Below are positions 18,735 to 27,820 of a stretch of DNA of 64,000 nucleotides, in pieces. The stretch spans positions 1,540,311-1,604,310 of the forward strand of contig BPIQ01000001.1 in NCBI GenBank assembly GCA_026004195.1, in the 5' to 3' direction. Source of the DNA: Candidatus Binatia bacterium (lineage in GTDB: Bacteria; Desulfobacterota; Binatia; HRBIN30; BPIQ01). Under the pieces are notes generated by a model. The model had not been told where the DNA came from, did no database searches, and saw only the letters and a program-made list of their open reading frames with translations. Numbering within the stretch: position 1 is the stretch's first letter; each line of letters begins with the position of its first letter. Both the position numbers and the translations under genes were made by a program.

Positions 18735-20984
18735 GTGTCGTTCGACTCCGAGGAACCGATCGCCCAAGAGGGCTACCGCCACCGCCTAGCCAGCTCCATC
18801 GGCCGGCTCGCGCATCGTGCGCTCGTGGGGAACTACCCGGCCGCGCGTGTCGGAGTACTCCTCCGCGAAGGCTCCGTCCTCCGGCTCCGAGGGACGAGAG
18901 GCTTCGAGGAGCAGCCCACCGGAGACGAGTCCTTGACGGTCGAGGCGTCCTTTTTCGTTCGGAGCGCTCCGCGGAGGCCACCCCGGGAGTTCCAGCGTGC
19001 GCTTGCCTTGCGGGATGCATGGCTCTTTCCCGTCGGCGACCCGGAGACTCCCCGAGGAGCCCTTCTCGTCGACCTGCCGTGCTGGGACGAAACGACGCAG
19101 CGGGAGGTCGAGGAACTCTGCCGGGATCTCGCCGAGGTTCCGGCCCGTCCCGCGGCCCCGGAAGGCGGGCCGGAGAGCGAGTTGCTCCCCACCCTGCTCG
19201 CGCTGAGCCAGCGTGTCACCGGAGGAACGGGGCTCTCGTCGATCCTCTCGGAAATTGCCGAAAGCGTCGTCCGGTTCACCGGTTGCGACCGGAGCAGCGT
19301 CCTTCTCTGGAGCCGGCGCCGCCGGGCTTACGTCCCGGCGGCGGACGTGGGAACGCCGCCGGAGGTGGCGCTCGCCTTCGTCGAGAAAGCCTTTCGCTTC
19401 GGGAACAACGTGCCCTTCGAGCAGGAGCTCCGGGAGGGACTCACGGTCTTCTTCGACCGGTCGATACCCGACCCCGTGGCGCGCGAGCTTCTCGAAACGC
19501 TCGCGGTCCATGCTCAGTGTATCGTGCCGTTGATCCACCGGGAGCGAGGGCTCGGCGCGCTCACGGCGAGCTGGACCGAGCCGCATCGCCTCACGGAATC
19601 GGAGCGTCGTCTCCTCACGCAGTTCGCCCACTACGCCGCCGTCGCCATCGACACCTCGCAGCTCGTCGAGCGCGCGACCAAAGCCGCGCAATTCCGCGAC
19701 GCCCTGACCCAGCTTTCCCTCACCGCGCACACCACCGAAGATCCCGAGGAAGTCCTCCGGTTCGTCGCCCGGCGCCTCGGGGACCTTTTCCGCGCCCGCT
19801 GGGTCGCGATCTGGACGAAGGAAGGTACCGACCTGGTCGTGCGGGCCGCTTGGGGCCCCGACACCGACTCTCTTCGGGGCAGGACCGTTTCGGTCCAGGA
19901 TCCGCGCTCTCTGCTCGCGCGCTCCTACCGCGAGGGTAGCCTCCTTTTCGTTCACGAAGCCGAGCCCGGGACGGGCCTCCCCTCTCCCTTCGAGGCCTCC
20001 TCGCTCCTGGTCGCCCCCCTGCTCGGCCGGCAGGACATTCTCGGCGTCCTGGTTCTCGCTCACCCGAAGCCGTTCCGTTTCCATCCGGACGCGGCCGAGG
20101 AAATCGGAATCGCGGCGACCATCACGGCGTCGGCTCTGGAGAACGCGACGCTGCTCACGCAACTTCGAGCGAGTTCGAATGCGCTCGCCGAGAAAACCGC
20201 CCGCCTCGAAGAGCACGCGCGGGCGCTCGAAGTCAAAACGCAGGAGCTCGAGGACCTCCTCGCCCTGGGCTCCCACGATCTCCGCGCCCCGCTCATCAAC
20301 ATCGAAGGGTTCGTCCACGAGCTCGGCGAGCTCCTCGGCGAGAGTCCCGGGGCCGGAAACGAGGTGCAGGAGGCGCTCTCGTTCATCCGAGCGAACGTGG
20401 CCCGGATGAACTCGCTCGTCCGCACGATGGTCCGGCTCTCGGATCTGGCGACGCGGCCGGACCAGCGTGCCTGGTTCGACGCGAACGAGGCGGTTCGGGA
20501 CCTCCTTGCCAGAAAAGCACCGGAGCTTCGGAGCGGGAAGGTGCACGTTACCTGCTCGCACCTGCCCGGCGTCCATGCGGATCGCCAACTTTTCCTGGAG
20601 GTCTTCGAGCACCTCCTGGACAACGCGCTCCGGGCCCTCGAGGGACGAGAAGTCCGACGGATCGAGATCGGCGCGGAGATCCACAGGGAGGAAGTCCGCT
20701 TTTTCGTCACGGATACGGGCTGTGGCATGGCGGAACGCGAGAAAGAGTCCGCGTTCCGACTCTTCCGTCGAGGGGCACGCGACCTCTCCCGCGGTTCCGG
20801 TACGGGGCTCCTGCTCGTACGGAAGATCCTCGAACGCCACGGGGGCCGTGCGTGGCTCGACTCGGTGCCCGGCGTCGGCACGACGGTCTGGATTTCGTTC
20901 CCGCGACGTCCGGACGAAACGCGGGCGGCGGAAGAGCGTCAGGAGACCGGTCGCAAGAGCTTGCTCTCCCAGGAATCCCGGTAG
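18735..20984 (+). CDS. Soluble multi-GAF sensor histidine kinase
   Basis: About 749 residues from GTG 18735, without a signal or transmembrane helix. Three GAF-like sensor regions precede the kinase: about residues 10-130 (degenerate), 145-310 (LLALSQRVTGG...YAAVAIDTSQLVERA) and 320-475. A short coiled coil (about 475-510) leads to the H box GSHDLRAPL with His514. The ATPase has an N box (EVFEHLLDNALRALEG), G1 (VTDTGCGM) and G2 (GSGTGLLLVRKILERHGG). No response regulator gene is adjacent, so it is an orphan kinase. The start is uncertain because the frame is open farther upstream into the preceding gene. Its last 46 bases overlap the convergent gene ending at 20939. Confidence 0.88.
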   Translation: MSFDSEEPIAQEGYRHRLASSIGRLAHRALVGNYPAARVGVLLREGSVLRLRGTRGFEEQPTGDESLTVEASFFVRSAPRRPPREFQRALALRDAWLFPVGDPETPRGALLVDLPCWDETTQREVEELCRDLAEVPARPAAPEGGPESELLPTLLALSQRVTGGTGLSSILSEIAESVVRFTGCDRSSVLLWSRRRRAYVPAADVGTPPEVALAFVEKAFRFGNNVPFEQELREGLTVFFDRSIPDPVARELLETLAVHAQCIVPLIHRERGLGALTASWTEPHRLTESERRLLTQFAHYAAVAIDTSQLVERATKAAQFRDALTQLSLTAHTTEDPEEVLRFVARRLGDLFRARWVAIWTKEGTDLVVRAAWGPDTDSLRGRTVSVQDPRSLLARSYREGSLLFVHEAEPGTGLPSPFEASSLLVAPLLGRQDILGVLVLAHPKPFRFHPDAAEEIGIAATITASALENATLLTQLRASSNALAEKTARLEEHARALEVKTQELEDLLALGSHDLRAPLINIEGFVHELGELLGESPGAGNEVQEALSFIRANVARMNSLVRTMVRLSDLATRPDQRAWFDANEAVRDLLARKAPELRSGKVHVTCSHLPGVHADRQLFLEVFEHLLDNALRALEGREVRRIEIGAEIHREEVRFFVTDTGCGMAEREKESAFRLFRRGARDLSRGSGTGLLLVRKILERHGGRAWLDSVPGVGTTVWISFPRRPDETRAAEERQETGRKSLLSQESR

Positions 20985-21604
20985 CGGAGCCCCACTTCCA
21001 TCCAGTCTCCGGACCGAGCGGGCCGCTCGCCGCTCGTGAGCAGACGCGAGAAAGCCTCCCAGTCGAGGATTTTCTGCAGCAGAACCACCTCGCGGCTTTT
21101 CCCCGTTCCGGGACACACCGTCCAGCAAGCTTCGACGGAAATCATCCGCGAGCGCCGCGTCTGGGGGTAGAACACCTCGCCCAGCGCATCCACGTATTCC
21201 TCGAGCTTTCCCGGAAACGGCCAGCCCGTGTCGTGAAGGTAGAGGTGGCCTCCGTGCGGCAGGGGCTCCGCCGTTCCCAACTCCGGCTCCCCGAGCGGAG
21301 ACCAGGACACGGGAAGAAGCAGCTTCGCGGTCCGCTCCCGGACGAAGGGGGCGACCGCACGGTCCCACGCCCGGAGGTCGCCACCGCGACTCCAGCGGCC
21401 GACGAGCTCCGCCCAGCTCGACCAGTCGGCCACGGCAGTCACGGAAACCGCCCGGTAGCTCGGGCCCGTGCCGTGCGCCTGTTCCCAGAGCCAGAGAACC
21501 CGCGCGTTTCCACGCGCGAAAAGCCCCCTACGGTCGCGGTACGCTTCGAGAAACTCCGCCATGCGCCCGCCGGCGATCTCGTAGGTTTCGTGGAGGTAGA
21601 TCAT
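20939..21604 (-). CDS. NIPSNAP-like (dimeric alpha/beta barrel) hypothetical protein
   Basis: A 221-residue product from ATG 21604. Both halves look like ferredoxin-like alpha/beta-barrel domains: MIYLHETYEIAGGRMAEFLEAYRDR opens the first and HLYLHDTGWPFPGKLEEYVDALGEVFYP the second, as in NIPSNAP-type proteins. WEQAHGTGPSYRAVSVTAVADWSSWAELV is the usual end of such a half. No catalytic residue is assignable. The gene converges on the histidine kinase, with 46 bases of 3' overlap, and its start is 76 bases from the divergent yqgE start. Confidence 0.65.
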   Translation of the reverse strand: MIYLHETYEIAGGRMAEFLEAYRDRRGLFARGNARVLWLWEQAHGTGPSYRAVSVTAVADWSSWAELVGRWSRGGDLRAWDRAVAPFVRERTAKLLLPVSWSPLGEPELGTAEPLPHGGHLYLHDTGWPFPGKLEEYVDALGEVFYPQTRRSRMISVEACWTVCPGTGKSREVVLLQKILDWEAFSRLLTSGERPARSGDWMEVGLRYRDSWESKLLRPVS

Positions 21605-21680
21605 ATCCCGTCCTCCGAGGCGTGCGATTTCCTTTCGGTGACGGATGTGTCTATCCTGGAACGACGACGAGGGAAAGGTC

Positions 21681-22238
21681 ATGAACGAAAAGTCTCTCGC
21701 GCCTTCGCTCCTTCTGGCCATGCCGCAGATGACCGACCCCAATTTCGCCCGCTCGGTCGTGCTCCTCTGCGAACACGGCAAAGAGGGCACGATGGGACTC
21801 GTCGTGAACCGGCCGACCACGACCCCTCTCTCCTCCGTCGTGCAGTGGGAGTCCTTGGCGGCCCGAGCCTCGGACGTTCGCGTGTGGATCGGCGGGCCCG
21901 TGGAGCCGCACAGGGGGTGGATCCTGAGCCGGTTCGACCCGGGCACCAGGGACCGGATCGAAATCGGCGAGAGCCTCTACCTTTCGGGCTCCGTCGAAGC
22001 CCTCCGCCGCTTTCTTTCCGCACCGCCGGAACTGCGGAGGCAGGGCCGGTTCCTGCTCGGCTACGCGGGGTGGGCGCCCGGACAGCTCGAGGGAGAACTC
22101 GCCGCGTCCGCGTGGCTCAACGCTCCTCTCGAACTCGACCTCGTCTTCGAAACGCCACCGGAACGCATGTGGGACGCGGCCGTGCGGAGCCTCGGGATCG
22201 ATCCGGCCTCGCTGCAGATGGGCCCGGGCGTCCACTGA
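21681..22238 (+). CDS. yqgE: YqgE/AlgH family (UPF0301) protein
   Basis: A 185-residue protein of standard family length. The family opening LLLAMPQMTDPNFARSVVLLCEHGKEGTMGLVVNRPT is very clear, as are the WIGGPVEP segment and the LLGYAGWAPGQLEGELAASAWL block. The family function is not well established. ATG 21681 is chosen over an in-frame codon at 21645 because GGGAAAGG lies immediately upstream and the homology starts there. A rhodanese gene follows 14 bases later. Confidence 0.93.
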   Translation: MNEKSLAPSLLLAMPQMTDPNFARSVVLLCEHGKEGTMGLVVNRPTTTPLSSVVQWESLAARASDVRVWIGGPVEPHRGWILSRFDPGTRDRIEIGESLYLSGSVEALRRFLSAPPELRRQGRFLLGYAGWAPGQLEGELAASAWLNAPLELDLVFETPPERMWDAAVRSLGIDPASLQMGPGVH

Positions 22239-22252
22239 GGCGAGCTCGCGCC

Positions 22253-22690
22253 ATGGAGCACTCGCCGCGCTTTTTGAAGCTCGTCGACGAGGCACGGCGG
22301 AAAGTCCGCGAGATCGGGGTCGAAGACGTGCGCCGGAAGATCGAGTCGGGCGAGTCCTTCCTTCTGCTCGACGTCCGGGAGCCCGAGGAGTGGTCGCGGG
22401 GCCACCTGCCGGAGGCTCTGCATCTCTGCAAAGGCGTGCTCGAGCGCGACATCGAACGCCTCGCGCCCGACCCGGATACCCCGATCGTCCTCTACTGTGG
22501 AGGCGGCTACCGGTCCGTTCTCGCGGCCGAAAGCCTCGCCCGGATGGGCTACCGGAACGTCGCCTCCATGGCCGGAGGGTGGAGGGCCTGGACGGCGGAG
22601 AACTATCCCGTCGAGCGGAACCGACGCGAGGTCAGGCGCGGCGCGAGGCAGGCCGCAGAAAGAACAGCGAGGCCGCGGCGCCCACGTTGA
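22253..22690 (+). CDS. Rhodanese-domain protein
   Basis: A 145-residue single-domain rhodanese. The fold landmarks are LLLDVREPEEWSRGHLPEALHL, the active-site loop LYCGGGYRS with Cys82, and NVASMAGGWRAWTAENYPVE. The loop length is that of sulfurtransferases, so it should carry a persulfide on Cys82; the physiological sulfur acceptor is unknown. A basic tail (RREVRRGARQAAERTARPRRPR) extends beyond the domain and overlaps the convergent MFS gene by 59 bases, so the true C-terminus might be variable in relatives. Confidence 0.9.
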   Translation: MEHSPRFLKLVDEARRKVREIGVEDVRRKIESGESFLLLDVREPEEWSRGHLPEALHLCKGVLERDIERLAPDPDTPIVLYCGGGYRSVLAAESLARMGYRNVASMAGGWRAWTAENYPVERNRREVRRGARQAAERTARPRRPR

Positions 22691-23897
22691 GGGTCATGAA
22701 GTAGGGGTAGAAGGGGGCGTAGCTGCCCGTCGTGTCGAAAAGGTAGGCCGCGTACCACGTGCCCGTGTGTGCCGGGAAAAGCACGAGCAGGAGCGACCCG
22801 TAGACGCGCCCCATCGAGCGCAACCCGAAGCACTCGGCCACGGCCATGGGCGTGAGCACTTGCTGGAGACCGCACGCCGCGCCGTGCAGGAAGAGAAACA
22901 CCCAGACGACGACCCCGTGCGAGCCGAAAAAGGGAAACAGAAGACTTCCCCCGGCGAGCAGAGCGAAGTTCCACCCGAGCGCGTGACGTAACCGGAGGCG
23001 GTCGACGAGGACGCCGCCGAGAAGCTTGGCGGGAATCCCCACGACCTCGAACATGCTCTTGGTGAACTCCGGAAAATCGTCCGGTGCCACGCCGAAAAAC
23101 CGCGTGAGCAGGACCGGCACGCGATGGCCGAAGCTCCCGTGGTCCCGGAAGAGAGCGATGACGTGCCGGTTCACGAAAAGGTAGTAGAAGTAGTAGGAAA
23201 AGAGCGCGAAGACGAGGATCCAGAAGCTCGCCGTCCGCACCGCGGCCCGGAGGGGAAGGCTCGGGGAGGCGGTGGATTCGGACTCGCCCGCCTCGAGGCG
23301 CTCCTCGGGCGGTACTTCGTCCGAACGCCGGTCCCGGATCACGAAAAGCGAAAAGGGGAGGACGAGAAAGGCGACGAGGAAGGCGAGCCAGCGAAGCGCG
23401 AGCCTCCAGTCGTCCCCGAAGGAACGGTAGAGCTCCTTCGCCAGAAGATTGACGACGGCAGCCCCGAGATTGGAGCCGACGAGCACGATGCCCAGCACCG
23501 TCCCGCGGTGTCGCTCGAACCAGCGGGAAGCGACCGTGGATACCGGAATGTCCCCCACGGCCACCATGGCGAAACCCAGAAGGAGCGTGACGAGCAGGTA
23601 CTGGGCGAAATTCTCCATCCGAGCGTACCCGAGGAACACGAGCCCCAACGACACGGCGCCGAGGCTCAGGACGGTACGCGCCCCGAGGCGGTCGAGAAGG
23701 TAGCCCACGGCCGGACTCGCGACGCTGTAGGAAGCCAGGAGAACCCAACCCGCGAGCTGGAAGTCCGCGCGGGTCCATCCGAGGTCCGAGACGATGTACG
23801 TCATGTACACGTCCATGGCGTCCTTGCCGAAACCGAGATCCATCTGGCAGACGACGCAGCCGAGGACGACCCACCAGCCGTAGTAGAGGCGACCCAT
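22632..23897 (-). CDS. MFS transporter, monocarboxylate/oxalate-formate antiporter-like
   Basis: A 421-residue membrane protein with 12 hydrophobic segments in two halves. The start YYGWWVVLGCVVCQMDLGFGKDAMDVYM resembles monocarboxylate or OFA-type carriers, and the loop between segments 2 and 3 has the MFS-type GYLLDRLGARTVL. The central cytoplasmic loop (about residues 195-225) is rich in charged residues. A second MFS-type motif GVLVDRLRLRHALG occurs in the C half. The substrate cannot be assigned; a small organic acid is the family-based guess. Confidence 0.85.
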   Translation of the reverse strand: MGRLYYGWWVVLGCVVCQMDLGFGKDAMDVYMTYIVSDLGWTRADFQLAGWVLLASYSVASPAVGYLLDRLGARTVLSLGAVSLGLVFLGYARMENFAQYLLVTLLLGFAMVAVGDIPVSTVASRWFERHRGTVLGIVLVGSNLGAAVVNLLAKELYRSFGDDWRLALRWLAFLVAFLVLPFSLFVIRDRRSDEVPPEERLEAGESESTASPSLPLRAAVRTASFWILVFALFSYYFYYLFVNRHVIALFRDHGSFGHRVPVLLTRFFGVAPDDFPEFTKSMFEVVGIPAKLLGGVLVDRLRLRHALGWNFALLAGGSLLFPFFGSHGVVVWVFLFLHGAACGLQQVLTPMAVAECFGLRSMGRVYGSLLLVLFPAHTGTWYAAYLFDTTGSYAPFYPYFMTLNVGAAASLFFLRPASRRA

Positions 23898-23955
23898 GGT
23901 CGGCGCGTCCTTATGGCACACGCGGTCCCCGAATTCGACCGCTCCGGGCCGCCGT

Positions 23956-25209
23956 TCAGAACGTGTGCCCGAAGGACAGGTAGACGAGGGCTCGCTCTTC
24001 TTCGCTGAACCCCACGTCGATCCGGGCGAGCAGCGCCTGCGAGAGCGCGAAGCGGAGGCCCGCTCCCGCGCTCCACTGGAAATCCGAGATGATCCTCTCG
24101 AGGATGCGTTCGTCGAGCGTGAATTCCTCCTCGAGGTCGTCCCGATCGATGAAGACCCGACCTCCGTCGCCGAAAAGGACGCCGTCGACACGCACTCTCC
24201 AGAGGTCGAAGAAATCGAACTCGTGGATCCGGAACCGGTACTCCCCGTTGAAGAGCACCCTCCCCCGCCCGACGAACCGATGGGGGAAAAACCCCCGGAG
24301 CGTGTCGGGGCCCCCGAGCTCCGAGAGCTCCCAGAAAGGCACTTCTCCCCTCGGGGCCACGCTCCACTCCCCGGCGACCCGCACTCCGAAAATCTGCCGG
24401 CCGGCGCGAAAGGAGCGGAGGTAGCTCGCGTCGACCAGAAAGCGCGTGAACTGGAAGTCCCCGAGGAGAATCGAGTCGTTGTGGATGATCTTGGCGATCA
24501 ACCGCCAGCCCCGGGTGGGCCGCACGACGTCGTCCCGCGTGTTCCAGACGACGCTCAGCGCGAAGGGGGTCACCTTGCCCCCGTGGATGCCGGGAAGTCC
24601 GGGGAATTCGTCGGGCGTGAAGGGAAAGTCCTCTTTCCTCTTCCCGCGCCGGATGTCGACGTAGCGGAGGCCGATGCCGAAATTCAGAGCGACCCTTTCG
24701 AAGGGACGCCAACCGAGGGTCAGCGCACCGGCGACTTCCTGGAACTCGTGGGTCGAGGCCGGATCCGGCCCGACCTCGTTGTTCCCGAGGCCGAAGAACT
24801 CCCGCTGGGGATCGAGGTGGAACTTCCCGCGGAAGAGCACGAGAAAGCGATTCCCCCGGAGGTTGGGGGACGCGACGGAAAACACCGCGGACGCCTGCTC
24901 TTCGAGCGAGTAGTTGGCTTCGAGGTCGAGCGAAATCCCCGAAGAAAGAAAATCCCTGTGCGCGTACTTTCCGCCGAAAAGGAATCCCGTGTCGGGACCG
25001 AAGCCGAATTCCGGCAGAAAAGCCCACATCCTCCCCGCCGTCCCTGCCTCCTCTTCGCCCGGGAACTTCGCCGGAAGGAGCTCGGCGATGTTTTCCTCCG
25101 CTTCGAGCTCCTCGATGGCCCGCCCGTCCGGCGCCGCACCGAAGACGAGGACGAGCACGAGGAGCCCGATCTGGCCAAGGCGTCCCCTTCCTGCTAGCTC
25201 AAGGGCCAT
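23956..25209 (-). CDS. Outer-membrane beta-barrel protein, surface-antigen (BamA/TamA barrel) type
   Basis: A 417-residue protein with a signal peptide (LGQIGLLVLVLVFGAAPDGRA), an acidic segment (about residues 33-52), and a 16-strand-type barrel without POTRA domains. Typical D15-like barrel features are GPDTGFLFGGKY, the VVWNTRDDVVRPTRGW turn, RGFFPHRFVGRGRVLFNGEYRFRI with the conserved RGF and EYR, and a C-terminal LVYLSFGHTF ending in Phe. Its ATG at 25209-25207 overlaps the ATG of the divergent riboflavin synthase gene (CATG), leaving no intergenic space; any promoter must lie inside the neighbour. Confidence 0.82.
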   Translation of the reverse strand: MALELAGRGRLGQIGLLVLVLVFGAAPDGRAIEELEAEENIAELLPAKFPGEEEAGTAGRMWAFLPEFGFGPDTGFLFGGKYAHRDFLSSGISLDLEANYSLEEQASAVFSVASPNLRGNRFLVLFRGKFHLDPQREFFGLGNNEVGPDPASTHEFQEVAGALTLGWRPFERVALNFGIGLRYVDIRRGKRKEDFPFTPDEFPGLPGIHGGKVTPFALSVVWNTRDDVVRPTRGWRLIAKIIHNDSILLGDFQFTRFLVDASYLRSFRAGRQIFGVRVAGEWSVAPRGEVPFWELSELGGPDTLRGFFPHRFVGRGRVLFNGEYRFRIHEFDFFDLWRVRVDGVLFGDGGRVFIDRDDLEEEFTLDERILERIISDFQWSAGAGLRFALSQALLARIDVGFSEEERALVYLSFGHTF

Positions 25210-25807
25210 GTTCACGGGGATCATCGAGGAGGTCGGCGAGGTGGTGGGTGCGGGTCGGGGAGAGCTCTCGATCCGGGCCCCGATCGTGCTGCGCGACTCG
25301 AAGCCGGGCGACTCGATCGCGGTGAACGGCGTCGACCTCACCGTCGCGGAAATCCGGGGCGACACGTTCCTCGCGCAGGTCATGCCCGAGACCTACCGCC
25401 GCAGCAACCTCGGCCGGCTCGTCCCGGGAGACCGGGTCAACCTCGAGCGCTCGGTACGTCCCCTCGACCGGCTCAGCGGGCATCTCGTTCGCGGGGTCGT
25501 CGAGGGAACGGCCGCGCTCGAATCGTTCTCGCCCGAGGGCGAGGCGATCCTCGCGTGCTACGCGACCTCGCCCGAACTCCTCCGTTTCATGGTGGTCAAG
25601 GGCCCCGTAGCCGTCGACGGCGTGAGCCTCACGGTGGTCGCGAAGACCGACCGCAGCTTCACGGTCTCCCTCGTCCAGTTCACGCAGAAGCACACGAACC
25701 TCCTCGACCGCAAACCCGGCGACCCCGTGAACATCGAAACCGACATCATCGCCCGCTACGTCCACGCCGCCGTGGAAGCCCATCTGGCCGGGATTCGTCC
25801 CTCGTGA
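25208..25807 (+). CDS. ribE: Riboflavin synthase, alpha subunit
   Basis: A 199-residue protein with two lumazine-binding domains. It starts with the invariant MFTGIIEEVGEV, which fixes the start, and has the paired motifs of each half: DSIAVNGVDLTV near residues 37-48 and VAVDGVSLTVV near 138-148, with SGHLVRGVVEG between. The first half has Asp where many orthologues have Cys in NGVCLTV. It converts two lumazine molecules to riboflavin. No other riboflavin genes flank it, so it is separated from any rib operon. Confidence 0.95.
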   Translation: MFTGIIEEVGEVVGAGRGELSIRAPIVLRDSKPGDSIAVNGVDLTVAEIRGDTFLAQVMPETYRRSNLGRLVPGDRVNLERSVRPLDRLSGHLVRGVVEGTAALESFSPEGEAILACYATSPELLRFMVVKGPVAVDGVSLTVVAKTDRSFTVSLVQFTQKHTNLLDRKPGDPVNIETDIIARYVHAAVEAHLAGIRPS

Positions 25808-25810
25808 ATC

Positions 25811-26440
25811 TCACCAGCTCGCGACGAGATCGCGGAGCTTCCGGGCGGCACCGCCCAGGACCGGCTCGCCGTCGCCCACGAGCAAGACGTCGAAGTCCAG
25901 CTCGAGAAGCGACCGCACGCTTTCCCGCAGGCGCGCCGGATCGTCCATCACGCGCTCGGGCAGGAGGCTCAACGAACCCGGAGGATGCCCGACGACGCAG
26001 TCGCCCACCAGAAGAAGCTTCCGTTCGCTCCAGTAGAGGGCGACTTCCCCCGGGGACTTTCCCGGTACGGGAACGACCTCGAAGGGACCTACCCGGCCCG
26101 GCGCGAGAAGGCTCCCGTCGACGACGCAGCCCATCGAACGGGCGTGCTCGGCGTCGGCGGGATGCACGAGCGTCCGGGCGCCGGTCGCACCCCGCACCGC
26201 GTTCGCGGCACGCGTATGGTTGCGGTTCGTGAGGAGGATCTTCGAGACCCCGCGCTCGACGAGCTCCGCGAGCGTGCGCTCGTCGGGGGGTACGGGATCG
26301 ACGCAGAGATTCCCTTCGGGAAGCGGGAAGAAGTATCCTCGGAAGTGGTAGCCGTGCGGTTCGGAAAACCAGGCCCAAGTCCAGACGCCGGGTAGGAGCT
26401 CCTGCATGGCGAACGTTTCGGAGAACCCGCACTTTGCCAC
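25811..26440 (-). CDS. Metallo-beta-lactamase-fold protein with degenerate metal motif
   Basis: A 209-residue protein from GTG 26440 (ATG 26407 is an alternative). The fold is visible: PGVWTW...GYHFRGYFFPLPEGNLCVDPVPP, then VSKILLTNRNHTRAA where active enzymes have HxHxDH, PVPGKSPGEVALYW instead of PGHSPG, and KLLLVGDCVVGHPPG. Several zinc ligands are therefore missing: only one His of the first motif remains, and the PGH histidine is Lys. Asp in VGDC is kept. It is probably not a standard hydrolase and could bind one metal or none. It lies 3 bases beyond the convergent riboflavin synthase stop. Confidence 0.75.
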   Translation of the reverse strand: MAKCGFSETFAMQELLPGVWTWAWFSEPHGYHFRGYFFPLPEGNLCVDPVPPDERTLAELVERGVSKILLTNRNHTRAANAVRGATGARTLVHPADAEHARSMGCVVDGSLLAPGRVGPFEVVPVPGKSPGEVALYWSERKLLLVGDCVVGHPPGSLSLLPERVMDDPARLRESVRSLLELDFDVLLVGDGEPVLGGAARKLRDLVASW

Positions 26441-26478
26441 AACCCGTCCCGCCTGTCACCGGAGAAGGTGAGCCGAGC

Positions 26479-27765
26479 GTGTGGCGTAGCCCCGTCGCCC
26501 GCTGGGCTCTCTACCTGGCGTTGGGAACGGCCGCGGCCTGGTCGCCGCCGGGGCGGGGATGGCCCTTCCTTTTCGACGCGTGGCTCTGGACGGGACTGCG
26601 CGACGTCGTGACCGGCGATTTCTGGAAGCTTCCGATCTCGGTGAGCGTAGCCATGGCGGCCGCCGACTTCTTGGCCCGTCACGCCCCCCGACTGGAAATT
26701 CCAGTCCGGCGGCTCGCCCTTTTCGTCCTCTCGGTCGGGGTGTGCTCGGGACTTTTTTTCTGGGTCTTCCGGGTACGCTTCTGGCTCGGGGATCTGGCCC
26801 GGCTCGAGGACTGGCCCCTTCCCTGGTGGAGGATCGAGGCCGCAGAACCCCTGGGCGCTCTCACCTGGGCGGCCGTCGAACACGGCGCGAACGCCCTCGG
26901 CATCTCCCGCACCTCGGCCCACCAGCTCGTCTCCGTCGTCGCCGGGGGCACGGCCCTCGGAGGGGCCTTTCTGTTGAGCAGGGATCTTCACCGCGAATGG
27001 CCGTATTTCCTCGCGATGTTCGCCTCCTCGGGCTTTCTCGTCCTGTTTTGCGGCTATCCGGAAAAGGGAACACCCAAGGCGCTGGCCGTTCTGGTCTGGT
27101 ACCTCTGGGCCGCTTCGCGGGCATGGCGGGAGGGAAGCCGGGCCTGGCTTTTTCTCTCGAGCCTCTTTCTTTCGGTCGCGGCCCTTCTCCACGGTTCGGC
27201 GCTTTGCGCACTCGGAGGACACCTCTACGGCGTCTGGAAACACCGCTCGCCACGGGCTGTTTTGTCGGCGGCCCTCGGGTTTTTCCTTCCGCTCGCTTGC
27301 GTCGGCGCATACGTCCTCTCGGGCGCTCCCGTTTCCGGCGGGGCGTGGGGAAACATCGCCGCGCCGTGGCAATGGTTCGACCGGTACTGTGTGACGAACT
27401 GCGGGTACGAGTTCTGGAGCCTCGACCATCTCCTCGACATCGTGAACTGCCTCCTCGTGCTCGCGCCGGTCGCCGTGCTCTTCTGGCCCCAGGCGTGGAT
27501 TCGCTCGCGCGACACGGCGAGTCGGGCGCTGGGAATCACGGCCCTCGGCGGGCTGTTTCTTTCCGTCGTGTGGTTTCCCGTCTACGGCTACTACGCCGAC
27601 TGGGACATCTTCGCGGTGACGCCCCTCCTCGTGACCGCACACGTTCTTTCCGTCGCCGCCCGGGACCTGCCGCCTTCGGCTCTCCGCCGCCTGGCGGCCG
27701 CGTGGGTCGTGGGCTCCGCCGCGCACGCGCTCTCGTGGTGGCGCTACTTCCGCCTGGGTCTCTAG
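26479..27765 (+). CDS. Polytopic membrane protein, possibly GT-C glycosyltransferase-like
   Basis: A 428-residue protein with about nine to ten hydrophobic segments. GTG 26479 is chosen because GGAGAAGG ends about ten bases upstream. Its topology resembles GT-C-fold glycosyltransferases or O-antigen polymerase-like proteins, with an aromatic first periplasmic loop (RVRFWLGDLARLEDWPLPWWRIE) and a CGYPEKGTPKALAVLVWYLW segment, but I see no decisive motif. Late segments end with YYADWDIFAVTPLLVTAH. It diverges from the MBL-like gene with 38 bases between starts. Function remains unassigned. Confidence 0.65.
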   Translation: MWRSPVARWALYLALGTAAAWSPPGRGWPFLFDAWLWTGLRDVVTGDFWKLPISVSVAMAAADFLARHAPRLEIPVRRLALFVLSVGVCSGLFFWVFRVRFWLGDLARLEDWPLPWWRIEAAEPLGALTWAAVEHGANALGISRTSAHQLVSVVAGGTALGGAFLLSRDLHREWPYFLAMFASSGFLVLFCGYPEKGTPKALAVLVWYLWAASRAWREGSRAWLFLSSLFLSVAALLHGSALCALGGHLYGVWKHRSPRAVLSAALGFFLPLACVGAYVLSGAPVSGGAWGNIAAPWQWFDRYCVTNCGYEFWSLDHLLDIVNCLLVLAPVAVLFWPQAWIRSRDTASRALGITALGGLFLSVVWFPVYGYYADWDIFAVTPLLVTAHVLSVAARDLPPSALRRLAAAWVVGSAAHALSWWRYFRLGL

Positions 27766-27820
27766 CGTTCGGTTGATTCAGGGCCGCCGTCTGATAGGAG
27801 CCCTTGCGGAGGGAGGTCGG

